Shown: one piece after another, positions 30,301 to 42,300 of the stretch
Numbering within the stretch: position 1 is the first letter of the stretch
How the letters are laid out: every line of letters begins with the position of its first letter
Assembly (NCBI GenBank): GCA_946406115.1
Contig: OX291547.1
Span: 19,349,001 to 19,413,000, forward strand
Origin: Apoda limacodes
Lineage: Eukaryota; Arthropoda; Insecta; Lepidoptera; Limacodidae
DNA length: 64,000 bases
Direction: 5' to 3'
Translations under genes and position numbers: made by a program
The notes under the pieces: generated by a model
Told to the model about the DNA's origin: nothing
Seen by the model: the letters and a program-made list of their open reading frames with translations, nothing else
Database searches by the model: none

Positions 30301-33300
30301 TAAAATAGAGTAATGTAATTGTAATTTAAGATACCTACCCGAATCAAGTATGGCATTAAGATCAAAGCTAGAGAGAACTGTAACTATACCCTCTCACTGC
30401 ACTCCATTCTTGGGTGAATCATTTGGTTATGGTCATTCCTGCGGGAAGATTTAATGTTTTCAAAATAAAAAAAAACCTATGTCTTTCTCCGTCCCTTCAA
30501 CAATCTCTGTACCAAAAATGAGCTTAATTGGTTGCTCCGTTACGACGATCAGCAATAGCAAACAAACAAAATAAGAAAATAAACAAACAAATAGAATTTA
30601 AGGCTGCGCCCTACTTGAATGTGCAGTTTTCTGCTCGATTTTAAAATCGATTCCAATGTCCTATTGCAAGTTTCAGACTGGAAAAAAATTACATGGCTTT
30701 CTACATCCTTTAACTAGCAAATTACTGTATTCGTTTTAAGATATCTGTTTAAAGATCGCTTTAAAAAAATAACGGCCGAACCTCTTGTTTTTCTATTTTT
30801 AATTCATAACTCCTTATCAACTAGTAGGGGGAACATAATTTATTTCATAAAATGTAAAGTAAGTATAAATCTAGAAAATTACTGCAACAGAATTTATATA
30901 TCTTATGTGATGTAACTGTAATTACAAGTACTGTTTTGACAAGTACTTAATAAAAGTTGATTGAGTTTTCAGCAATTGGGGGTTCAACTTTTAGAAATAC
31001 TAATTTTTAATATTACCTTACTTACACGAGTACTAAATAAGTAGTTTATGTTAAAATTATTAATTTGATGTAAAGGACCAAACAATTAGGTTGTAGGGTG
31101 AGCAGCTTAAGTAAGTAACAAACCATCCCCCGTCATTGACTTCGAGTTCTGTAATCCTATGGTCTGCGCAGTAGCCTCACATAATTGGCCACCCTTTAGA
31201 AAGAGACAAAGCAACCTGTGGTCTTTTTCTCTCTGTATGAACGTACGTCATTTTGTCTGTTTATGATTATTAAAACAAGTTAGTAAGAGACAAGACACCA
31301 CAGGTTCGCTTTGTATCTGTCACACTTTTGCGTCCATTTTTTTCACGGCTGGCTAGGAAATGCGGTGACTAGTTCTCTATGTATATGAAACCCTGTCATA
31401 AGCAGATGATTGCCGTTGCCGTGGCTGACTGACGGCTATAGTGGTTCCCATTGAACCCATTCACACAAATACCTAATCTTAAATAATACTCAAATGACAA
31501 TGTATTTTTGTGACGCGGATTAAGCCACTGACCATGACGTAGCAAGGCTAGGTTTGGCCTTGCTGATAGTTTGTCGCAATTTAGCAATCTACTATCTTCA
31601 GTAGCAACAAATGAAATTGATTTAAAACCCACAGATGGATGTGAAAACAAGAAATGTGATTTCTATGCAGTATGCGAGAGCGACGGGGTCGCCGAAGCAA
31701 GTTGTGTTTGTCCTAAGCATTGTGAGGACGGCACGGTAACTATTTTTAGAATACCTATCACATTCTACTATGTACAGTACAGTACAACAAACTTTTCTGC
31801 CCTGATGGTCAAAAATCAAACCACAACAAAATGCAACCGTCATATTAAAGTGGTTTAAACTTCGCGATACTACCGACAAGACACCGGGTCAGAAAAGTTT
31901 GTTTCACTGTAAATTACTACCATATCACGTAGGTTACGCATTTTTAAGGTTTCTAAGTTATTATAACTAGATATTGCCAGCGGCTCCGCCCTACAGTCGG
32001 TAATTGGCGTGGAACTCCTTAATTTATACTAATGAAGTCTGCTATAGCAAGCTTGTAGTGAACAATCGGGCGTCAGGACGAGCCCACCTAACCTTGGTGG
32101 GACCTCCAAGTGTTTCTGCAAATCGGAGGCGGAGATAGGTGTTGGTGGTTGCTGTAGCGGTCCTCGGGATGTGTCGGTATGATGGGCTCGTCGGCGGTGA
32201 CGTCCTCTTTTTACCTTTGGATAGCTTCGGTAGATAGGTCCAGATTTGCTAACACACAAGTAAATATTACAGCGGATTGCAGTATCGTTATTTAATCTTC
32301 GGAAGTAAATGGATTGTCTTTATTATGATTTTATATTGTATATATTATAAAACACGCGGTGTCGTGGTGCGTCTTCAGCGAGCGGGGCGGGGGGGCGCTT
32401 CGATGAGCGCGCGTTGACTGGCCGGCGTTGCGTACTTGGTAAGACTGTCGGTGTTGCATGCAGCGGGCAGCATGCAAGGCGCTGGCGGCCTTGGGTACCT
32501 TTCCATCGAAGGTGTCGGTGTGGGTATGGTTACGTAGTCTTGTAGGTACATTGGGTCCCGTAGAATTATGTCAGTTATAACGTACGGTCGGTAGTCGGGT
32601 GTAGGGAATTTATTTATTTATATATATATAATATATGCGAGTAAATGGCAGATATAGTTAGTTTAAGCTCTAACCGAGCTTGTTATTTCCGCAGGAACTT
32701 TTGATTTTTTTGGAATGAAAATTAGCTTATGTCCTTTTCGAGGACCTATATGTGTGTCAAGTTTATCCCGACCCGTCCAGTGGTTCAAACTTGATTGGTT
32801 AACAAACATCCAAACTTTCAAATTTATAATATTAGTAGGATAAAGATAGCTTGACCTAGTCGTTTGAAGAAAAAAATCGTCAAACCTAATGAAGGATTTT
32901 CTTGATTTCTAGGAAACTGAAGAGGTTTGCGGCAATGAGAATACTACTTACAGCAGTGTTTGTGCTTTGCGCGATGCTGCGTGTCGGGAGCGAAGAGCGG
33001 TCTACGTAAAACACATGGGTTCCTGTGGCAAGTATAAATTAATCAAGTTCTTAAGAGTTTATTTGAAGTTCCTGTAGTTTAAGTATATGTGTCCTATAGA
33101 GATGTAGTTGTGGGACTTGAAAACAGTCGAGTGGCCACTAGATCAACATATATTTATCAATTCCCACTGGGCGCAGTGAGGATATGACCTAAGACTCCTC
33201 CAAGTAGAAGGCTATTCCCCCTGCAGCGGAGCGTACAACGGCCAATACATGTCATGCGGTTTATCTATTTAGACCTATGTATAACCTTCAAACAGTAGAT

Positions 33301-36300
33301 TTTTTTTACCCAGACCCGTAGTTCCTAAGATTAGCCCAAAAGAATGGACATACAATCAAATTCACACTCTCTTCATTATTATACTAGTTGTTCCCAGCGG
33401 TTTTACCCGCGTTAATTTAGGCCTCCGCTCCTAAGGGCTTTTGTCAAGATTTGAGTAATCGAATGCAGATTTTTTTCTTTAATCCCTGTGACACTACCAG
33501 TCCGATAAGCGCGTTCAGACAGACAAAAAAAAGTATAGCTTTTTTATTTTAAGTATAAATTTACATATAATTATAACAATTACATTGTGCGTGCGCAAAT
33601 CCGAGATTACACTAGGTTCAGACCGGCAATGGCAAAAACGGAACACTTGTAAATTCGTCATGTCCGTCCGTATGTAACAGCCTTATATTTCCACCGCTTT
33701 TGGGTAGATTCTAATGAAGTTTTACAGATATTTGAATTTTGAGAACCGCCTTATACCTAGATATTTTATGGAAATTGAGAGAAGCAATTTTTTAGAGGTA
33801 GGTTTCTATATTGAATCTCCCGGAGATTTTTTTTTGCGCATCATCAATTTTAAAAATTTTCAATTTTAAAAAAAGTTAAGCCCTCCCTCGCTGATATTTA
33901 AACCGCGCGATCTAAAACTCTAAAAAAATCACGATAATAGGGCTTTGTAAAAACTACTAATGAAAATTGATTGGGACAAAATGGTTTCATAATTTTTTAG
34001 ATGTCCGCAATAGTTCTCATTTTACGGCACCCCTAACTTAATGCTTGTATAGCACGTACTTGGCCAGTTTTTCCTATGTAAAGAGAGTCCTAACTTTTAG
34101 TCCAGGAGGCAAACCTACTAAAAATAATAATTGTATGCAACAAATGTAAAATTAACAATTATTATCTGTTAATAATTATTATCTGTTAACTTCACATTCC
34201 TGGCCTAAGAAAAAGTAAGCTAGGCTAGATTAGAAGCTGGCAACTTGTTAGGCTCATGACTATCTATGGGATTTTAGGATATGTCCGCTCGAACAACTTT
34301 TACCCGCCCTTTCTTGTAAGGTTCTTATATACTTAGACTACTCTTTGAAACGATTATTTTCGTACCTATAACATTTTTATAATAATTGAACAGGTCTTAC
34401 CACGTTTTTCTGTTGTTTCCGAAATTTGACCACAGTTACCATGAGTGCCTTGGTTTTGACAAGACCCGTTCCATTATAAGAGTATGTTATAGAATCGTGT
34501 GCTGAGGTGCAATGTCCACATGGCACGTGGTGCAGCCGCGGCGTATGCTCATGCGCCAATCCCTGCGCGGACGGGGCACGGGAGCCTGTCTGCTCGAGCT
34601 CAAGACAGACCTTCCTCAATGAATGCTCGCTGCAGAAGGCGGCCTGTGAAGCGCGCATGCGTGGGGACCCGCCTCTCGCAATCGCTTATTATGGCGAGTG
34701 CACTGACTCACAAGATGAAAATGCTATAGCAGGTTATAAATCTTGAACGTTTACAAATGCATAGTTTGCTTCAACGTGTTTTATCACTATGGCGAATGTT
34801 CAAAACAGGTTTTTAATCATGTACCAGAGATAATACATAAATAGCTGCTAATCCCTTTTGCTCTTACTGTAAACTAAAAATAAAGGTATCAACTTAACAC
34901 AAAAGGGACACTTCACAATTTAACATGGTTCCCAATGCTGTTAAGGAAATCTTAGTGCCAATAAAAAACGGCAGATCTTCTGTAATTCTAAACATGAACA
35001 TGTAGCATTCTCTTACCTCAGCTTGTGTGTTTCTTATATTTTATAGTTTGGAGGAAAAGTGGAGAGAAGTAAAAGATTGCAAAGTCACATGTCAAGCGAT
35101 TATAAAATAATGTAATCAAAGACCAAAGTCTTTAAATGATAAAATTTCAAGAATTTTGTTTTCTAGCTGCTTATTATTGCAATTTCTGAAAATTTTATAT
35201 AAGTAACTAAGTATCATCTCATTCAGGTACAAACAAAACCGTTAAATTTTCGGAGCTGAGCAACGAAATTAAATCAGAAGGCACCATAGTAAGTATAAGC
35301 GAGCCGGGTTCAGCGGTGTGTGCGCGCGTGCAGTGCGCGTTTGAAGCGACGTGTGCGGTGGACGCCCACGGTCAGCCGCGGTGCGCGTGCTTGTTTGACT
35401 GCGCGGCCGCTGCGGCTGTGTCTTCAGCGCCAGTTTGCGCGTCCGATCTACGGCTCTATCCTACTCTCTGTCATATGAAGTTAGAAGCTTGTCGCAGGCA
35501 GGAAGATCTGAGACTAAGGCCGCTTGCACTATGCCAAGGTTTAGAGGTAAAAACGCCATTTAATTTCACTATTCAGTAATTTAAGTAGGTATACCTAAAT
35601 ATTCATATAAAACTACAATAGTTATTTGTTATGCAAGGCTGGAAAGTTGCCTTTTGGCGTTATTGCCTATATTGAATACCGAGCAAGCGAAGGAATCAAA
35701 GATTGAATCCACGGGTGAAGCGAGTGGTTCAAATATTGAATCCTAAGCAAAGCAAGGCATACTAAATATAATATATAATATACTATACCAAAAAATTTCA
35801 GCCGTGCAAAACACACAATTTTTCATCTCACTACAGCGAGGAAAATATATACAAGATACAAGAAAAACAATAATTAGTGTTTAATTACTTATGAAAGTAT
35901 ACTTATTTTAAATAGTTGAATTAAGTATTGATAACATGATAACAACATTATGTCTCTGAAATAGGTTGAGCGCCTTTTGTATGTCTGTATGTAGTCAACA
36001 TAACGCACGCTCAGAGGTACTTACCTACCTATTTTTCGCGAGTATAATTAGGTATGTTACGTCACTGGTGTAGTTACTCATGTTTTTTAATTATTAACTT
36101 TAAGTTTATTTAGTAAAAGTAATATGTTTATTGTAAAAACAACCAAAATAATGTAAAAAAGGCTACACCTAAGACTTTACTATATGTCAAAACGGCGGGG
36201 TATTTCAGCCAAACATTTATAATTAACAGACTACTGTACATTTACAATGGCAGATTTATTAAATATTAAGTTAATGAACAGAGTATTTCAACTAATCGAT

Positions 36301-39300
36301 GTTTTATAGTGGGTTACGGGATAATAATTAAACTTCAAACGGATTAAAATCCCAATGGTATACTTTAGCGTGTGGCCGAGTACAACTATCTGTGCAGCTG
36401 CCAGTGGTGATCTCTTCGCTTCCTTCTTATAAACTTACATAGGTACATATTCGTATATGAGATTTGGATTCTCGAAAACTTATGAAATTCGAAACCAAAA
36501 TTTGTACAATATTGCTCGTTTTAAACTGGAGTAGATACAAGTATTTATATATATTATCTGTTTATATATACAGATGAATTGTATATTTGTTTGTGTGCAG
36601 TTCAGACCGTGCGGCGATGACGAGCCACTGGTAGACGAGGCAGGTCGACCGCTTGACTGCGGCGGTGGCCCTTACCGCAAGGATTGTCCTGTGGGCAGTT
36701 ATTGTCACCATACTACGAAAGTAGCTCGGTGCTGTAGGAAAGGTAAAAATATATGCAACATGTTGGAGTAAGAACTTTGTACACATTGATATATTACAAT
36801 TTTATTATTATTTAGTAGGCAAGTGCTAACTAACATCTACAGCAGAGCTTTCATTGTTGTCAATCAGTCAGTCAATTTGAATTACTTGTAATTGAAATAC
36901 TTCAAATAATAAATAAGTCGTGGTATTTTGGAATGAGTATTTGAAATACTTATTGCCTTAAAATATATTTTGCCGCCAAAGAAATATAATAATAATAATA
37001 ATATACTTTATTGCGCATATAGAAAACAAAACAATTAAACAATAAAAGTAATAACAAATTGGCGGTCTTATCGCTAATGAGCGATCTCTTCCAGACAACC
37101 TTTGGGTAGAGGAGACTTTAAAAAAATATTGAGTAGAATGTGCTAACTGAATTTTACAAACATTTATAGCAATAGCTAAATTTATATACATATGAATAAT
37201 AAAACATCTAAACAAAATAAATATATATATATCAAATACATAACAAAAAAAAAATATATTACCAAAGAAGCATAATAAAGAAAAGGATCGCCTATGCCAG
37301 AAACCATATATACATACTCGTATAGGTGCGGCGATAATGGTAGTAGGACAACTTCCATCATGGGACAATTCAATGGGACTATTGGGATAGGCGGGATTTA
37401 TTGACTTCGTACCTTATTTTTCTCCCTTTTTTCTAAAAACATGCATTATTTTGCTGAGTCAATTTTTATCTCGTTTTCCTCTTTCTTAGCTGCCATCCTA
37501 AGAACAAATTTATCATACTTTGCATGCAATTAGCGTACAGAAATAGAAAAAAAAATCATTACAAAGTTAAACAAGCATGCAAGTTATAGTTGTTCTAAGA
37601 TTAGGTCACTTATATTTTTTGCGATCAAAGGATCTCGATGTATTATGCAATTTGTATTTCAATTAATAATGGTAATTCTGTATTTTGTATTTCAAATATA
37701 CGACTTGTAAATATTTTGTATTGCGTATTTAAAATACACGCGAAAAGTATTTTGTAATTTGTATTTTAATTACAGCATAGTACGTATTTTTGCCCTGTCC
37801 TGTTACCAGTATAGTTAACTCATAGTACGCATTGCAGATTCTTTGCTTAGTGCATACCTGCGTTTATTTAGCGGCAGTATCAACACTGAAAAAAGTGCGC
37901 ACTTATTTTTCTGATTTATTAGATTTGGACCTAATAATAAAAATTTCGAATCATTCTACAATTCTAATGTCCCTATGGTGCTATAAGATTACTCCGAGAA
38001 CACGTTTTTTATTTTCTGGAAATTCTGTTGTGTGTAATTCTGTAGTGGTAAGGGATGTCAAGAAGTTCTGAGAGATCGAATCCAAGTTTGAGCTTGCAGA
38101 AGAACATCTGCATGTACTGTCGTGGTGCTTGTGTTAAAGTTAGTACAGACTTTAGTAGTAGTGGTACGACACTATGGCTTTTTAAACATATATAACGTTT
38201 AACGTCTAACAAATTTAATCTGGAGTAGAATAAAATATGTAGAACAAAAAAAAATGGCTTGTGTTTAATCGAGTATTTCAGTATTATGATTTCATTAGAT
38301 CAAAAGACTGAAAAGTCTATACTTAGGCAATATAAGTAAAATTATTTACGTATGTACCTATAGCTTTATGTTTTTATCTTCAGAAGGGGTAATCAGCGGC
38401 TGGATACACACTCACATCATAATGTGGTAGACTACCTCTTTTCACTAACCACGTTAGTCCTGCGTGACAGAGGGTGAGCCTATCACAAAAGGGATTCTGA
38501 TGCAGTATCTAGACTAAGGTGGCTTTATTTATGTCTCATACGTCAGAAATTACCAGCTAAAAAGTAAAAAGCGGTACAATAAAAGTTCTGGGACAGAATA
38601 ATATACTCCCATTACCAGTTCCAGATGAGCTTTAAATAATAAATAAATATTTTTTGGACATTACACACAGCGCCGTCTAGCCCCAAAGTAAGCAAACCTT
38701 GGGTTATGGGTACCAGACAACGGATACAAATACATATATATTACTTTTTTTGGAAATACATACATATCATACGTAAATACACCCAGACTTAAGACAAACA
38801 CAAATGTTTATATTATAATATAAATGTTTGTTCAATGCGGAAATCGAACCCACAACTTCTACACCGCAGCTGGCCACACAACCAACTAGGCTGCGAGTTA
38901 TTGTCAGGATTGGTCAGGTCAGTTGTTGATGTGACAGATAAGGCAACAGCCGAAAAGAAGGGTTGTCAGGAGTCGTGGCACGGATGCTGCGCGGACGGTG
39001 TGACGGCGGCGCGTGGGCCAGGCGGTGCCGGGTGCCCGGCACAGTGCGGATGCCATCGGCTCGGTGCTGTGTCCGATAGATGTGACGAAACCGGCCGCTG
39101 CGAGTGCCGGCCTGGTGTCGGCAGTGCCAAGTGCGACCGCTGCGAGCCGGGCTACTGGGGACTACCCAGAATAGGGACTGGGCATAAAGGATGTATACGT
39201 ATGTGTACTTTTGTGTTACTGTTGGTTTGCGACTGCATAACATAGGTACTTCGCATACGTAATATGCCATCAGATATACAATACTATAATCGACATTGTT

Positions 39301-42300
39301 CTATGATGCCCTGTCTGTGATAACTGATAAGCCGGTGACTGGAAGTGTTTAGATTTTTTTTGTAATTATTGGTGCATTATTAAATTTTAACTGGCAAAAA
39401 ACATTAAATAAATTAGTTAATTTAATATTAGGCCACCTTTTTCAGACGAAGACTTAAATTCATAACAAGATAGACATTCTAAAACTATTGAATTGTAGAA
39501 ATTTAAGGGGATTAAACCATTATCTATATTTAGTTAATGAATGAGGTTTAAATTAATGACTTTTCTCACTTACTTGGTGATTAACGCACACATCCAAATA
39601 TCTGGAACAAAAAACCATGAAAACCCTTTACTGGGTTTCAAGTACGAATTTATGGCCATGTTAACTAGAATTTTCTCACAACGATAGCGTGAGATGTAAT
39701 TTTGGTTAGGAATCAGTACGAGAAGTCATGGCAGTCAACCGCGAACTTTCGACCGTGAACGTTTTTTCCAATAATAATTAAATAAAAGTGTTAGTCTGCT
39801 GGACTTACAAATAATGTAAGTAAGTTACTTGCTTACACCTAACTTTAAGTTTAGATGCTGATCCAGTGTGCAGCAAGGTAGAGATTTTATTTAGTTTTTC
39901 TGCGTTTTGTCTCTATCTTTTCTTATACTTAATGGGTTATACGATCTAGGAGCTTAGGCCTGAGATAAATCCTAAAAGTCTCAAGTAGGGATTTTCTTTC
40001 TTATACAGGTGAACGAGTGAACATCGAGAAATGGCAGTGATTTACAATTTATTATTTTAGTTGGGATTAGGGACAAAACTAATTTAAATCATACATAAAT
40101 GTTGTGATGTGATGAGATATAGGTTAAATTATTATATTATTTTGTTTGATGGGTACTACCTTAGATTATTTATCCGAAAAGACAAATAATTAAGATTACT
40201 AGAACATCTAGTCAGCCTCATGGTAAGCGGTCACTATAGCCAATGGACGCTTGTAACCCCAGGGGTATAACTAGTGCGTTGCCAACTTTTCAAAAATCTA
40301 ATAACTTCCAATAAGATGCATATATATAAATAACGCCTTTCTTTTAAGGTATTTTTTTTGAGACCACATACATTTACGAACTCAAACCACTCCTAGTAAT
40401 TGTTAATCTGGAGGAATTTATCGGTCGGAAGTGGAACGATAACTCCTATACACTGGGATGTATTTGGAAAACACTTTACCACACAGGCTCATGCACCTAG
40501 CTATGTTCAACATCATTTTTGAGTTTTTAGCTTCAGGAAATATTACAAAATAGCATTGGGGAACGCGCGGAGGAACCCGTTGATCATGAGCGTCAGTGTG
40601 TGGGAATCCAGCTTTAACTAGACTTCATATTATTGTTTACACGTGTTTATAGAATTGAAAATGTTCGTCACGAACAGATGCTAGACTAGATAAAAATACA
40701 AGCAATACTTGAAAATTGCTTTTAACATTAAACATTGATATTAGGATATTCTAGAAATTCTTCTTAGAAATCTAAGGTGTCTGCAGACTTGTTTGTGACA
40801 AGCTTGTATGCCACCTTAGTGGTATAAAAAAGTCCTTATAAAAAATTAGGGTTTATTGAAATACTTGAAAATCAACAAAAAAGTAGGCATTTATTAATAA
40901 TCGATGTTAAATAAATTACAAAGTAATAAGATCATAACCAAATGGTCCTTTCAGACTTATTTCACACATTTTGTGCACTGGGACCTTATTTTGAACACGA
41001 TACACCTCCCTTTTGAAGTCGACGGTATCAATGGTACAGATGAGCCAGACCGACCGTACTCGCGCGGGGTCCGTTTGGATGCCAGGTGTACTATACCGAA
41101 ACAACCACACAGCATCGGGTCAAGCCCGCAACTGTTTGAAGATGCGATGAGTGTTTTAGGAAGCTACTACGGGCGCGTGGTGATAACTTCATAGTTCGAG
41201 AAATAACTATCCTTTCGATTCATACTGGGGTCCAGGCGGACCCCATGCGAGTAATTAAGGGTTAAGACGTCACACATAATATGTTTATAAATATTTTTTT
41301 TGTCAATAAATAACATGCAATAGTGTTATGTCAGAATTTCCTGCGTGACTAATATTTCTCGGTTTTGTAGCATGCGGGTGTTCAGCGTTTGGCTCAGTAC
41401 GCGAGGATTGTGAGCAGATGACCGGGCGCTGCGTGTGCAAACCAGGAATACAGGGACAGAAGTGCACTGTCTGCTCCAACCACGAGCACACACTCGGACC
41501 TAATGGCTGTTATGATCGTTAGTTTATAATATTTATAAAAACCCTATTAAGTCTCGTTATTACGGACACATTTTTCGGAGCTCTTCCGTGTTTCGGAGGG
41601 TACGTAGAACCGTCGGCTCTGGTTGTTTGTCATATGACTGCAGTTGTTAAGCCAACCTATAGGCCTTATGAGCGGTTTCAAAAAAACGACAGTCGACTGG
41701 CCTCTAGCTCGACAACGTCTGCCAACTTGCACCAGGCCAGCGTGGTGGACTATGGCCTAAAACTTCTTTCTAAAGGAGAATCCTGTGCCTTTGCAGTAGG
41801 GCGTAAAATGGCCCAGGCAAATTTCCTTTATGTCGTATCAAAATATGGCGAGTAAAATCTTCCAAGTTGACCTACCAGGGAAAAAAAACTGACGTAATTG
41901 TATAGGCGTGACGATTTTTTTTCTCCTACTTCCATTATAACTAATAGTAGCACTCCTAACGCAAAGCCGGTACATTAAAATCAACTTGCTTGTTTGCCTT
42001 CCTTCAAACTTGAGCTCGAACGGGCCTCGGCTTGGCTTAGGGTAACAGTTCTGCTATTAGGAATGGCAGTAAGTCCGTGGGTTGATCACCCACGTTTTTT
42101 GAGTTCGAGTTCGAGGTTTGAGGTTTGAAGGTCTTAGTTCGTGCACAAAATAAGTATGTACTAAATAGTGCTAACGTACTGAAGTCTCACTTTTGTTATC
42201 AACCGTAGAAAACGCTTAAATATCTACACAAATGTACCTATAAATCATTAAAGTCTAAGTGAAAGCTTATTTGACACCTATGCGCGTCAGATAACCGCTA

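Noticed and set aside
36958..37368. 136-codon minus-strand frame
   Set aside because: Low-complexity Tyr/Ile/Phe-rich translation of an AT-rich LINE tail; no domain.
40904..41194. 96-codon + strand frame between the laminin-EGF exons, considered as a missed exon
   Set aside because: No Cys-rich module, no suitable splice phases, and exons 11 and 12 already join directly in frame across an LE-LE boundary typical of agrin.
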